A DNA stretch of 64,000 bases, from positions 558,001 to 622,000 of the forward strand of contig NC_089460.1 in NCBI RefSeq assembly GCF_026210795.1, given 5' to 3'. Below the pieces are notes generated by a model, which did no database searches, was not told the origin of the DNA, and worked only from the letters and a program-made list of their open reading frames with translations. Within the stretch, counting starts at the first letter, position 1, and every line of letters begins with the position of its first letter. Shown here piece by piece: positions 1 to 12,950 of this stretch. Both the position numbers and the translations under genes were made by a program. The DNA comes from Rhizophagus irregularis (Eukaryota; Glomeromycota; Glomeromycetes; Glomerales; Glomeraceae).

Positions 1-432
1 CTATATGTATAAAGCTAAAATACTAAGTAATGTATTTAATTGAAACCTAATATTATATTAACATATATACAATTGATACTTTTTTAATAATAAGTATCAA
101 AATCTGTTAAAGTATTTAGTTTTTCATCATCTTTTTAAATATTACTGCAGTTAGATATTTGAATATATGAAATTTAATATTTGCATACTTCCTATTACTA
201 ATGATATTATTAACCTTTAAACTGGTTTGCAGCCAAATTTGCCTGCAATTTTGTTTTTTAATTAAAGATATTTTTAAATACTTTAAAATATTTTATTATA
301 TAAACCAATATTTTTGTAATAAATTCTATAGTATTTTCTAAGTAAAAATTGAAAAAAAAGTTCATGATTTTTTAAAAGTAAATGATCAACAAATAGTAGT
401 AAAATTTTTTAAATTGAAATATCTTTTTATTC

Positions 433-700
433 ATTAATCCTAGAAATATAAAATTACCACCATTTAATGCGTCTTAATAAGAAGAATTTGATAGAAATAA
501 AATTGTTCTTTTACAAATATTATGTGACAGAATAACTGATAAAATCTAAAAATTTATAAATTAATATAACTTTTTATTTATTAATTTTAGAGTTATGATT
601 TTATTACTATTAAATGCGCCTTAATAAGAAGAACCTAACAAATATAATTTCATCTTTCTATAATCACTAGATCTTAAGATATTTTAAAAATTCAAAAATT
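433..700 (+). repeat. two decayed copies of the 147-bp repeat
   Basis: Two related segments start at 433 and 580, exactly 147 bp apart. Each reads like the better preserved repeat at 22519-23110 (core: TAGAG, TTACCRCCATT, CGTCTTNATNAGA and AATCACTAGAT near the end). The matches are diverged, but the same period at two distant loci argues for common origin. Compared by eye only. Confidence 0.55.
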
Positions 701-1809
701 TTTAAAATTAATTTTAATCCCTACAGTTTAAGGGATATGGTAATTTATACCTGTCTATTACTTGTTTATTATTTGTAAATATTTGTAAATATATGTTGTT
801 TTTCTTAATCTAGTAGAACATAAGAATTGCCTTTATTGGTACTATATAACACATTTGCACCAGTTATATACTTAGGTTTTTTAGCCTTAAAATATATTAT
901 ATTAATGGGTAATCTAATTTTCTTTTTGATTATTTTAAGCAAAAATGCTATATCAAAATAAAAGAAATAAAGAAAATATGTAAAGTGAAAAAAAGTAAAA
1001 GCTATTAAAATATATTAATAAACTATTTCTATTGTACTTGAAGAGTTTACTTATCCATATATTATTATCCTATCTGTCTATTACATATATTAGTAAGCAT
1101 TTGGTCGATAAATCTAATATTACTACCAAAACTAACTTCTGAAGTAAAAGAGTCATTATTTCTTAAAAATCCAGGATTTTTTATGAATATAATGTAAAAA
1201 GTATTTAGAGTTCTATTTTTGTATGCAAAAATATATATTTCTTAATATGTAGTTCAATGACAAAAAGTCACTATGTAAAATTTTCAAACATTTAAAAATG
1301 TGGATGCAAAATCAATTGGAAAGAGTTTCTATAATAAATTTACTACATCCTTTAAGTATAAATTTTTTTAAAAAAAACTTTAAATAATGACTTATTTTGT
1401 AAAGTGTATTGCAAGTTTACTTCAAGAAAGTATCTATTAACTATTAAAATTATAAAAATGAAGATATCTAAGAAGAAACTTTAGATTTAAATTAAAAACA
1501 AGTGGTTATTAAATATAATAATGAGAATACTTTTAAAAAAGTTAGATTGTAATATATAAAGAAGTAAAGTTTTTACATAATGGATTTCTTTTATTGTCAG
1601 AATTCAGAAATGTGAATATTTGTAATAAAAAAAAGCTATTAAATTTATAAGTAAAACCAATAATTTTACTGCAATAACAGGAAGGATATATATATTTTTC
1701 TATAATCAAAAAAAATTTTTCTACATTAATTATATAGTGGCTAGTTTGAAGAAAATCAATTTATTTTTAAATTACCAAATATAATTAAAATCTCAGAAAT
1801 CTATTTATA

Positions 1810-1941
1810 ATTAATTCGTGACTCAGTAGGAGGGGAAATTCATTTTGTTGCACTAGATATCCGATCACAAAAATTTCACCCCATTTTTACCATTTTTGGA
1901 TAGTAATTTTTCACTGATTTATAGCCGGATCTCGAATTAAT
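1810..1941. repeat. possible small inverted-repeat (MITE-like) element
   Basis: ATTAATTCG at 1810-1818 is matched by CGAATTAAT at 1933-1941, with imperfect pairing continuing inward (GTGACTC against GATCTC). The 132-bp interior is less AT-rich than its surroundings. No target-site duplication was recognised, so the call is weak. Confidence 0.3.
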
Positions 1942-2308
1942 CAATTTTAGTTTATTATAGCATTGTGAATACATGTTATCAATAATATTAAAAGAATGAG
2001 ATCGGTTCATTACAAGATCATAAGTAAAAAAGTTGGATAATATCGTTGGTTTACAAGCATAGTAATATAAATATAAAAAAAAATAATTTTTACAAAAATT
2101 TATTTAGTATAATTTGAAGAATTATCAGCTAATTTAAATAAACTATACTAAGAACAAAGCAGAGAAATTGATAAAATATGGCCAAAATAGCTATACTTAA
2201 TTAACAATTTCTAAAAAAAGAATAATAATTTAATAATAATTTGAAGTTTGAATAAACCTAAAAAAAACTTAATAATGAATAATTAATATGAATCTGTAAT
2301 GATCCTTC

Positions 2309-4508
2309 TTAAAAAGATGCATAAATTTCGTCATACTGATCTTTGATAAAACGCGCAAAATTAAGCGATCCTTCTTTTGTTTTCAAGTACCCTTCTTCAA
2401 TAGACTCTTTTGCACTTAAACAACCTCTTTCGATAGATTCTCTTGCATTTAAATACACTCCTTCGATAAACCTATTTGTATTTAAATACCATTCTTCAAA
2501 AGATTCCTTTGCATTTAAATACCCTTCTTCAACAAATTCCTCTGCCTTAGTTGTCCAATTTAAAACTTTCTCCCGAATAATCGGTACCCAATAATTAACA
2601 TAATCCCAGAGGATATCATTAAAAACGCTTAACTGATAACCAAAATAGATAATACTCGCATGTATTCCATTTAATACGTTTGTTCCGAAAACAACCACTT
2701 CTTCATATGCATATGTAGAATATGAAACTGCATTTTGACAAGTAATAGCAACTTTATTTTGAAAAAATTCCAAAAGTGTAGACTCCTCCTCATGATTTTT
2801 AATATCATTACTCTTTGTTTTATCTTCCTTCGGTACCCAGGTTACGGTTTTTATCAATGATCCATTCTTTTCTTTAATTTCGACCAAAACTTCACCTTTT
2901 GAGCCAGTAGTATCAATTTCAAACATGTATCGACCATTGCCAATTTCCTGGACATCATAACGGCCCAAAATTTGCGGTGGGTTATGTGTTACAACAACTT
3001 CAAAGTCATTTTTTCGATTGTCAAAATATTGTTTTTTATTCAATACATTAAACATGAATCTATTCGAAGATTCTTGAAATACTTCAATAAGAGGTTGAGT
3101 TTCACCATTATCGAGAGGTATTGTTTGAGGCACAATTTTATTTTGGGCTTTTAAAGACGCTCTTGACACAGCTTGAAGAGATGATGCCAAATCAGAAGGA
3201 ATAACTGACCACTCTGCATAATGCCAGATACCAGTAACAAACAAATAAATTATATAAAGAGCCGCACAGATATAAATAATTTTTTTAGAATTGTCAACTA
3301 ATTTATCGAAATATCGAGACCGTTTCTTTGCACGTTCTTTATTAAGTCGATCCTTTCTGAATTCAATAGCACGTGAACGTAAAAGTTGCAAATCGTCGTA
3401 AATAGCTTGGTTGTCAAAAGAAGTAAATTCGTTTACGGTCAAAATCTTTTTAGTATATACAGTTTCCACCCATCTATGATCTCTTCTATCTTCAATCATT
3501 TGATCGGCTTTCCATGTAAATATTTTAATCCCATTGTCTTCGATCAATTTTACAATTGCTCGACGTTTTTCTTCCCTTTCATTCGTGAAAGTAAGCTCAT
3601 TACCACTCACGGTAATGATTGGTAACAAAGTAACTTTCTCTTGTAATTTTCTCATTGTAAGTAAAAGTTCATTAGGAAAACGGTCAACATCCTGAGGTAC
3701 AAAAACAATACATAAATCAACCAAATTGTCTAGATCATTCTCTGCAAATGTCTTCTGCAAGTATTCTGATGCCCTAGAGAAATATCCATCAGATCTATCC
3801 GTGAGATCAGCCTCATAAATTGCGACTCCTGAGTCCGGGAAGTATTCGACTTGAGGTCTACCATCTTCAGGAAGCTTTACTGGACATATAACAAGTCTCC
3901 TTTCTAAACCAATATCATTTGTTGGCATAACACCATCTGCTTCATCCCAAAAAATTTGCGACATACTTTCGCTTATTTTGGAGAAAATTCTATGTTTACA
4001 TGGATTAGAAACATTTTGTCCAATATACATGACGCGGAAATTAGCAGGAAAACTGGCAAGACGTTGAGAAGGTGTATCATCTTCGTTATCATTAATCTCA
4101 ACTTCATCATCCGAATCTGAACCTGATTCTTCTCCTATGTAATATGAAAGTTGCAAAATAATATCCACAAATGAAGAGTGAAGGAGAAAATACAAAAAGA
4201 AATGATTCACAATACTAGTAAATTACAAAAAAAGAATAAATAAATAAATTACCAAGTGATTCATTTGCAAAATCAGCAAAATCTTCAATATCTTCGTTTT
4301 CTCTTGCTGGAATTTCAGGAATAGCATTGTTAGCATTAGAATCAATTGGTATTCTGTTAGAATCCTCAATAATTTCAAAATCCAAATCTTGTGAATTTGA
4401 ATCTGAAGCATTGCGCAATGGTTCCTGATGTCTAGGAATCTGAAAAGAATCGAGTGAGGTTGCTTGGCTAGGTGCCATAATGGAAGCTGTTATTGATTCT
4501 CCTTCCAT
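2309..4508 (-). CDS. uncharacterised single-pass membrane protein with C-terminal 11-residue repeats
   Basis: Two exons: 4508-4253 and 4134-2309, with a 118-bp intron (GTAATT...ATAG) that restores a glycine codon; 693 residues. I do not recognise the family. Visible parts: an acidic, low-complexity N-terminus (about 1-115); a globular alpha/beta-looking region (about 118-340) without a P-loop; a basic stretch (KERAKKR); one clear transmembrane segment at about 371-391 (IIYICAALYIIYLFVTGIWHY); then a soluble region ending in five tandem 11-residue units of the type EEGYLNAKESF (about 625-680). Such hendecads form amphipathic helices in perilipin, synuclein and LEA proteins, so membrane-surface or lipid-droplet contact is a reasonable guess, not shown. 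The ATG at 4508 follows a TCACGTGA site by about 50 bp. The second half of the globular region (TLLPIIT) faintly recalls septins, but the GTPase motifs are missing. Confidence 0.8.
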
Positions 4509-4561
4509 TAAAGCAAATTGTTCTTGGACTTTGATTTAGAGCGAAACGAATGATTATGAAT

Positions 4562-4569
4562 TCACGTGA
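4562..4569. promoter_or_regulatory. TCACGTGA palindrome (Cbf1-type E-box)
   Basis: A perfect TCACGTGA sits 54 bp upstream of the ATG at 4508. In yeasts this octamer is bound by the bHLH factor Cbf1. Its position close to a start codon suggests a promoter element, but binding is inferred only. Confidence 0.45.
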
Positions 4570-5525
4570 ATTGTGATAAATTGGAATCTTGAAGTGCTGT
4601 TAAAAAGAAAAAAAGATAAATGGTTCGAGATTTGCAAAGTAGAAACCAAGTAATAAGCAGGTTAAAAAGAAAAATATAATAAATAATATTTTCAGCAAAA
4701 TCGAACAAAAAAAAATCACAAAACATTGTAAGTTGAGTAATTCCCAATGACGTTCAGTTTAATTCCGAACTACTATCATGTTATTAACTTTTGAAGTGTT
4801 CTGGGACACTTAGAATTTACTAACTATTCTTTGTTTTAAGCAAAGCTTAGTTTATATTTATACTACTTCGCCACTCACATTCTCTTTGTTCACAATTCGA
4901 CACAAAAAAAGAAAAAAATTTTGAAAAAGCGTAGAAGTGATGAGGAAACTTTATTATAAACTTTGTTCTTTATTCACTTTTAAACAAAAGTTTAATGAAA
5001 AAAAAATTTTTTTATTACTTTTATTCAAGTTAGGTCCTTTATCTTGTTCACTTTACACATACAATAAGAAAAAAAAAAGCGGGAAAATGTAAAATGACAC
5101 AGATGAGAACCTGGAAATAAAGTCCGAACTTTTTATAGGTGATTTGATTTGCAGCAGATCATTAGCGCAGAAGCGTCTCACAATGAGATTGAGCACTGAT
5201 AAGATGAATAACGTAATCCAAACTTCATCTGACCTTAAAAGGTAAACACGTGCAAATTTTCCCGTGAAATTACTCATTAATATATCATTCAAGTATTTGT
5301 TTAAAAGCTCTTATAATTTATTATAAAAAAGCAATAAAAAAAAGAATAAGATATAACATTCATGTTACTCATATTACTAAAATTTAAAATTTAAAATTTG
5401 AATTTTTGTAAATATTCATTTTAAAAAAAAAAATTATTTATAATAAATTTTATTTATATTACTTCTCAATTATTGTCTATTTTGTCTATTTATAATTACT
5501 ACTTTAAGTAAACCAAAAATTGGTA

Positions 5526-5832
5526 ATATAATCAACTTTCTTAGTCATACATTTGAAATAGTTTATATTAGATGACTATAAAGAAATATTATTATATATG
5601 AAAAATTTTATCTTTTAATAATATATTTATGATAAATATAACTATTATTTACTTTTTCAGAATGTATATTCTGCAATTATATAGTATTAAAAGTTTTAAT
5701 TAATATAAAGTAATCTTTAATTGATTTTTACTGTAAAAATTCAGTATATTTTGAGTATTATGTATAGAATTACTTTATTAATTGCTTTTTTTAATAAAAT
5801 TTTTGGAGTGACTATTCTTTATTATCAGTATT
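5526..5832. mobile_element. decayed copy of the pogo-like MITE
   Basis: The left part (ATCAACTTTCTTAGTCATACATT) follows the left end of the element at 22359 closely in order and spacing, including the GACTATAAAGA block. A plausible right end, GGAGTGACTAT, lies near 5806. Terminal repeats are eroded and no duplication remains. Confidence 0.4.
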
Positions 5833-7932
5833 ATTTTCTTCAAATATTTCTTTATTTTGTGTAAATTTTATAATTTATCTATTATCTAAATAATTTGTTA
5901 AATTATTAGGTACTTATTAATAAAAATAGTTGAAAATATATTAGGAATTCATTAACAAGTATGTTTAATTCTTCTAATAGTTATATATATATATAATTTG
6001 CTATTTTACATTTTTAAAATTTCAAATATATAATTAATTAATATTTATGATTTCTTAAAAATATAATAATTATAAATAAAATAACCAAAAATTTAAATAT
6101 TTCCAATTTTAGTTTTATTTTAGTTTTTTTTTAATTAATCAAAATTGTTTTTATATATAACTTACCATTTAATAATCATAGAAAATAATATATATTATAG
6201 TTTATTGGAGTCCTTTTAATGGCTTTTATTGAGAGCTTTTGAATAATACCAAATTTTTTTTTTTAATATCAATAAATGCAAATTGCTGTAAAAATTATTT
6301 CACCATTTATTAATACTAAAATAATGATTTTAACACTATTTGAAAGTTCTTAATAAAAGAATTTCAATTATTTTTTTATAATTACTGAATAGCAAGTTAT
6401 CACATAAAACATAAAAATGATTCTAATAAATTAGAAAATTAATCTAAAATCTGGATTGAACTGAGTTTTAAAAATAATAATTAGATGTAAATTTACTTTT
6501 ACCTATATATTAATATAAATCCTATTCAAATTGTTTAATTAAATAATAAATATATAATTATTTGTATTTATCCAATTTATATAAAAAATATATGTAATTT
6601 TGAAATATTTTTTTCTTAATCATCCTTCTGAAATTATAAAAACTGTTATATCTAAGAGCAATTATTTTACATATATTTTACTTATATAAAAAAACTGGCT
6701 AATATATATAAAGTTTAGTTATTAGATAACAGATAGTTTATAAATTAATTATATTAGCATAGTTTAGTTTCTTTTTACTATATACTTAAATACTATTTTA
6801 TTATATTAATAAATGTGATTTATGTGATTAAAAATAAATAAATGAATTATTTTGATAATATAGTATTATTTACTAATTATTCTTTTTTATAAAATAGTAT
6901 AATTATAAATTATCTATAAAATCTATAAGCTAAAAATAGGTTAATTAAGTATGTAATTTGTAATAAATAAGTGGTTTACTAATAAAGTTAATTAATAAAA
7001 TAGAAAATGTATTTAATTATTATTTTAATAAATTTATATATTCTATAAATTACAAAAAAAAAATATTTATCTTATTTAATAATTACAATTTTTTCTTAAT
7101 AACCCATAAAGTACTATTATTACATTAATATAATATATATTTATATTATATTGTACAAAAAATTTATATTAAAACATCAAAAAATATTAAATAATAGTAA
7201 TTTCATAATAAATGGATAAAAAGCCATTAATATTTTATATTTTGATATCTTTTTTTTTTAAAAAAAAAATTAGCAACACATTTTATTTATTATGTTGATT
7301 CGAATATTTTGTGTTATTTATTTTAAAAATATATATAAAAATTACTTGTACTTATATGTTAATTTATTTAATAAAAGAGATGCGCGTTACTAACAAAAAA
7401 AAAACTTACTAAATTGATATTCAAAATTCAATATTTTTAAATTAAAGCTATTAAATATTATATTAATAAATTACATTAAATGGATATCTTATAATTATAT
7501 TACCTGTAAATAAAAATATTAAATATTAATTTATATAATTTTGTACAGCAAGCTTTATATATAGTAAGTAACTAATTTGGAAATAAATCAAGATGATTTG
7601 CGTTGCAATGAATGATTACTAAAGCCAAATTAAAGTTCTCAAGAATTAGCGGTCGGATATTATTAAAAATTTAAAAATTAGCATAAAATAACGATAAGTT
7701 TCGCATACATATACTTTAATTGAGTTGTGTTACCGTAAAAACAACGGAAAATTTTGTTATACTGTAATGTAAATATTTATATGAGCCACTTTGCATGAGC
7801 CAATTATGTATTGAGTGGCTTGTTAATCAATTTTAAAAACTCCGATTATTTAAAGTCCTTCTTGCAACGCAAACTTTTGAGATCAATTTAAAGTATTTAT
7901 TTCGATGAAATATTTTATACTATAATATTTTA

Positions 7933-10777
7933 ATGATGGCCGAAAATCAAAATACTTATAGTTCAGGTAGTGACGGAAATGATACACGTAATCCTCGTCC
8001 GAATTTACCAAGAACTAGGTCTGTTGTTGGGCCAAGACCACTTCCCAGCGGACCCAATAATTATACAAAGGATTCAAGAGATGGTTCTTACCAACATCAA
8101 AAACAACATAGTACTAGCAGTATTCCGGAATATTATTCTGTTTCGTCTCAAAACTCGAATCCACAAAATTTTATATCACCTGAACAGTCTATTGTTGATA
8201 CAACTGATCAGCCTTTTCCACCTTTAGTTTCACCTAAACCACAAAAACCAATGCCTACTGTAACAAGTGATATTGCAAATGCTTTAGAGACACAATGTCC
8301 GGAAAGTTTAAAAGGATATGATGTACAACCTTCTGATACCCCCAAAAGTTGGTATAAAGGTGATGATGAAAAGTTGAATTTAGCTTCTGATCAAGATCAT
8401 AATTCTCCACTTCAAAGTAACGCAGAGTCGCAATCAAATATTATGGAAGAAATTCAGAATCAAAAAAATGGACAAATTTATCAGATACAACCTTTTCATG
8501 ATAACCTGATTAATTCGAATGATCATAAATTTCAAAACGCGAATGATCAATCATACCAATATTCTAACAGTTCGCAACAGCAACAACAACAACAGATGTA
8601 TTATCAAAATTTTTCATCACAACATCATCAAAATTACAACAATTTTCAACAACAATTTCAAAACGAAAAATATCAAGCGATACCTTCTAATGTCAATTTT
8701 CAAAGTGAGAAACTTTTATAAATTTTGCTCGGAATAAAATTTGATGTAAAAAATTTATATAATTTGTTTAATATTTACAGATACCCATCCAATTCAACAA
8801 CAAAGTCCTCACTCGAGTCCGCCCTCTTCCATACATTCTACACCCAGACAATCTTTAACGCAGGGTGTAAATTCTTTTCAACAAAGTAAATATCAAGCTC
8901 GTAATTCACAGGAAATAGTACAAGGACAATACATGCAAAAGCAACAAACTAATTATCAAATGGCTCAAAATTACGGAATTTCTTCGCCAATATCCATTTC
9001 AGGTACTGGATATGGACCTGGACTTCTATATGATAAAAACAATCAAGCCGGTTCTGATTCATCTCATCAAATGAATAAGGCATCATCACAAATTTCCACA
9101 TCTCCTAAGCCGTATCCATCAGATCCAAGTCAAATGTCATATAATGATCATTCATCACCCAGATCGTCAATTCAATATCATCATCAAAGTTCTCAACGTT
9201 CATCACCGCCTGCTGGCTTTCCTCGTCAACCATCTCCTGGTATTACAATTGGGCCAGATGGGACTCCTATACCGTCTTCTTTATCAGGAGCAAATCGAGG
9301 CAATTGGGGTCAAAGGACTCCTACGCCAGAACGAAGACCTCAGCCAAATACAAATATACGTCTTTTAATAGACGACAAAATAGCTAGACGAATGACAATG
9401 ACTTCTGTTACTCTTGCGAATGATGAAAAGGCATTGCAAAAATATCGGGATGCTGCTAAAAAAACTAATGACCCAAATGTTCAAGTTGATTATGCTAAAT
9501 TTCTTATTAATATGATAGAATGTCAGGATACATCTTACGGGAATAAAAACACAGAACAAGAAAAATATAATAAATTGGTTGAAGAAGCATCTTATTGGAT
9601 TAATTTATTGGCGAAGAAAGATAATGCTGAAGCTATGTATATAAAGGGTACCTGGTATGAATATGGTAAATTTGGCAAGGAGATTAAACTTGATAAAGCT
9701 TTTAGATTATATTTATCTTCTTCTAAACATGATAATTCAAAAGCAATTTATAAAGTTGCTGAACACTATGAAAAGAATAAAGATACTAGGCGAGCATTAC
9801 AATTCTATAAGAAGGCTGCTTCACAAGGAGATGTATCTGCTTTATACGTAAGTTTACGTACTTCTGTTATCGATTATTTTTGTTGTTGTGCTAATCTAAT
9901 ATATTTATAGCGACTTTCTCTAGTTTATTTGCTCGGTGAATTAAAAACGGAACCTGAATATAGTCAAGCTTTGATATATTTGAAATCAGCTGCAGCAAAA
10001 GCAAATGAGGAATGTCCCGATGGTGCTTATGTATATGGAATGATATTAGCTAAAGAGTGGGATGTTTTAATACCAGATCAAGTTGTCGCACCAGATGATC
10101 GGGAAGCTAAGGAGTACATTCAAAAAGCTGCTAATTTAGGTCACATTAAGGCATTGTACAAAATGGGTCATTGTTATGAGTATGCTAATTTAGGATGTCA
10201 ATTTGATCCAATATTTTCTGTTTCATATTATAAACGAGCAGCAGAAAAGGGTGATGCTGAAGCAGATATGGCATTAAGTAAATGGTATTTATGTGGCGCT
10301 GAAGGTTACTTTGATCAAAATGAAGCATTAGCATACGAACATGCTGAGAGAGCTGCAAATAAAGGTTTAGCTGCAGCAGAATTTGCTATGGGTTATTTCC
10401 ATGAAGTTGGAATTCACGTACCTGTTAATTTCACGCAAGCTAACATTTGGTACATGAAGGTAAGAAAATAAATTATTGAATCTATTTATAGCCTGTACGG
10501 ATCGAAAAAAATGAATACTTAACATCGGCCCGGTTTTAAAATAATTTTTTCGGGCCGGTATAAGTTTTTAGCACACGTTCATCTCCTATTTCCAGTTTCT
10601 TTTTTCGTTTCTTAATTAATTTTTTATATTAATTAGGCGGCTGAAAACGGAAATGAGGACGCAAAACAAAGATTAGCTAGTGGTAGTACAATTACGCGGC
10701 GGGATCATGAACAGAATCAAAATAAACTAAAGAACGAACGTAATGAAAAAGATGATAAGGACTGTATCATACAATAA
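7933..10777 (+). CDS. Sel1-repeat protein, Chs4/Skt5-like chitin synthase activator
   Basis: Four exons: 7933-8704, 8781-9847, 9911-10459, 10637-10777; 842 residues. The first half (about 1-450) is low complexity, rich in Q, N, S and P with a polyQ run, as in fungal Skt5/Chs4 proteins. From about 475 to 800 it carries Sel1-type TPR-like repeats, for example ALQFYKKAASQGD, AKEYIQKAANLGHIKALYKM and SYYKRAAEKGDAEADMAL. The last four residues are CIIQ followed by TAA, a CaaX prenylation box; yeast Chs4 is farnesylated at such a box, which helps it reach the membrane and activate chitin synthase III. Likely role: cytosolic, bud-neck or tip-associated regulator of chitin synthesis. Intron 3 contains a GC-rich hairpin. 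ATG 7933 is followed directly by another ATG; either could start. Other Sel1 proteins (Shc1-like) cannot be separated by eye. Confidence 0.88.
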
Positions 10778-11130
10778 TTTTCTGGACAAAAAAAATGGAA
10801 CATTTTATATTATTAATTTATTGAAATTTATTATCATTGTTTTTTTTGGAAGGTTTTTATTATTGACACTTTCATATTTTAATTAATTATTTTTTGTTAA
10901 TATTATATTTATGGAAAATGTAAATTATTTATTTATTCTATACCTCATAAAGAAATTGTTCATTAAAATTCTGCAATTGCAACATGTGATTGATGTGAAA
11001 CGGTAATACTAAGTTTACCTATCAAATCGAGTCATGTGTATTCAGAGCCCGAAGAAATTTTTTTTTTTTGATCAAAATTTGTATTTTAGATATTTATAAA
11101 ATTTTCTATTATTCAACGAAGATTAAAACA
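10778..11130. other. intergenic spacer between co-directional genes
   Basis: This 353-bp A/T-rich spacer holds the 3' end of the Sel1 gene and the promoter of BFR1. A run of T lies at about 11060. No other feature was seen. Confidence 0.5.
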
Positions 11131-12950
11131 ATGCTCCTCTCTGCTGCACGAGAAAATACCGGTAACGTTAAAAATTATGTTAAACCACCACCAAAACCTG
11201 ATGATGAAGGCTATAAAGCAGCTTTAGAAGATATTCAAAATAAACTTGTAAGTTATTTATCTGTTCTTAAAAGTATTTTAGTTTTCGGTTTACTGATGTT
11301 TTTATGAATATCAAGAAAATAAACAAAATAAAATTATTATTAAATAATAATTATCTTTATTTGTTATTTTTTTTAAAATGGAAATACTTTGATTCTAAAA
11401 AAATTTATCCTCTATTTAAATACTAGAATGCCATTACTGATAAAATTAATAATGTTTCTGAAAACGGACCTGCCGAAAATAAACGTGAAGAGCTTTTTGC
11501 TCGATTAGATAAGCTTCGTGGTAAACAAGCTGAAACTAAGAGAAATAGATCGAATATTTTTGAGCAACTTAAATCTATGAATGAGTCTTTGCAAAAAAAG
11601 GTATGTATTCATGGAAATTTTTTTTGATTTTAAATTTTATCTTGCGTTTTTTAAAATAAGAAGTTTTATCGTTTAGAAACGTGATTTGCAACAAAGTAAA
11701 AATAGCGTTCAATATAGATCTATTAAAGAAATCGACAATGCAATTGAGTAAGTAATAATATGTGTTTTAGTTATTTTTTATAATTGAGACTTTAATAATG
11801 ATATTTATTTTATATTAGAAATTATGAAAGACAAATTGAGTCTGGTACTTTAAAAATTATTGATGAAAAGAAAATCATTGCGAATATATCAAATTTAAAA
11901 AAATCTAAAAAATCGGTAAAACTATTTGAAACTCAAAAAAATGCAATTGAAGAAGAACAAAAAAAAATAGATGAATTAAAGAAAACTCTTGATGATAGTG
12001 ATTTTAAAAAAAATAATGAAGAATATGATGATGTTAAAGCGCAACTTGAAACAGTTAGTAAAGATTGTGATTTGAATCGAGAAAAACGTAACGAGTTATT
12101 TGACGAAAAAAAGAGATTAACCGCGCAAAAACGTGAAATTCAGGAACAATATAATAAATCTAAACAAGAATACAGAAAATATCAAGAAGAAGAAAATAAA
12201 CGTCGTCAAGAGTTGAAAAGGAAGCAAGCTCAAGAACGTGAAAACCAATACAAAAAAGAAGTCATGGCTAGAAAACGAGAAGAAGCTGCTGTTCCTGCTT
12301 TTCAATTAGATATTCTTAATTGTGAAAATTTAATTAATTATTTTGAATCTCTTAATGGAGGAACTGGTAAATCCGCTCAACTACAGTCTTCTCCTACTGC
12401 ACCAGTTGATAGTAATATCCGTCAACCCGATGCCACTAGTAATGTTCCTGAGGGTACTGTTCTTATGAAAAAATCTGATAGAGGTGACGATTATTTTATC
12501 GGTGGTGGTAAAAAACATAAAAAATCTCAAAAAGAAAAAAAATCTAGCAAAAGTAATGTTTTCCCACTTTCTTTTAGTATTATGGAACAATTGACTTCCC
12601 TTGATGTTGCTGTACCTCTTAATTCTTCTGAAATTGAACAAACTATTGAGAGTTTATTTCAAAAGAAAAAATATTTTATTGAAAATCAAGATCGTGTTAC
12701 TAAAGAAAACATGGAAAAAGTTGAAGCTGAAATAGCTGCTATGGAAGAAAATGGGTTTGGCCATCATAAGAAAAAGGGTAATAATAATTACATTAATAAT
12801 AATGAGAAAAAGGATAAGTCTGATGATAAAAATGAGGATGACTCTACTTTTTCCATCGCTAAAGATGAAGAAAAAGTTGAGGATGTTACTGAAAATGAAA
12901 AAAAAGAAGAGACTCCAGTTAAGGAGGAAGAAACTGATGCATCTTGGTAA
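11131..12950 (+). CDS. BFR1: Bfr1-like coiled-coil mRNP protein
   Basis: Four exons: 11131-11247, 11427-11600, 11677-11747, 11819-12950; 497 residues. The ATG at 11131 sits in a good context (AAAACA ATG); upstream in-frame sequence is not conserved-looking. Residues 40-300 are an almost continuous charged coiled coil with the pattern typical of Bfr1/nuclear segregation proteins (EIDNAIENYERQIESGTL, then DEKKIIANISNLKKSKK). A basic patch (GGKKHKKSQKEKKSSK) and a lysine/glutamate-rich tail follow. Bfr1 associates with polysomal mRNP complexes at the ER and affects secretion and chromosome segregation in yeast. It lies head-to-tail with the Sel1 gene but with its own spacer, so independent transcription is likely. 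Confidence 0.88.

Larger units (their letters stand above)
1..2308. other. AT-rich intergenic DNA, no gene seen
   Basis: No open frame with recognisable protein and no RNA gene was seen. The stretch holds two decayed copies of a 147-bp repeat (about 433-700) and a possible 132-bp inverted-repeat element at 1810-1941; the rest is low-complexity A/T sequence downstream of the minus-strand gene that ends at 2309. Confidence 0.6.
4509..7932. other. AT-rich intergenic DNA between divergent genes
   Basis: This 3.4-kb divergent spacer has no convincing gene; short frames at 4562-4747 and 5053-5292 lack recognisable content. It contains TCACGTGA at 4562-4569, a decayed copy of the pogo-like MITE at about 5526-5832, and long A/T tracts. 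The last 350 bp before 7933 is slightly less AT-rich and probably carries the promoter of the Sel1 gene. Confidence 0.55.

Noticed and set aside
2343-2594. 83-codon plus-strand frame opposite the membrane-protein gene
   Set aside because: It is the antisense shadow of the 11-residue repeats; the minus strand has the consistent two-exon gene.
2309-4210. septin or GTPase identity for the membrane protein
   Set aside because: A short stretch (KVTLLPIIT) recalls the septin G4 region, but no P-loop, no DTPG and no AKAD motif are present.
4562-5292. minus-strand frames of 61 and 79 codons upstream of the membrane-protein gene
   Set aside because: They are A/T-driven, hydrophobic by composition, with no start context or recognisable domain.
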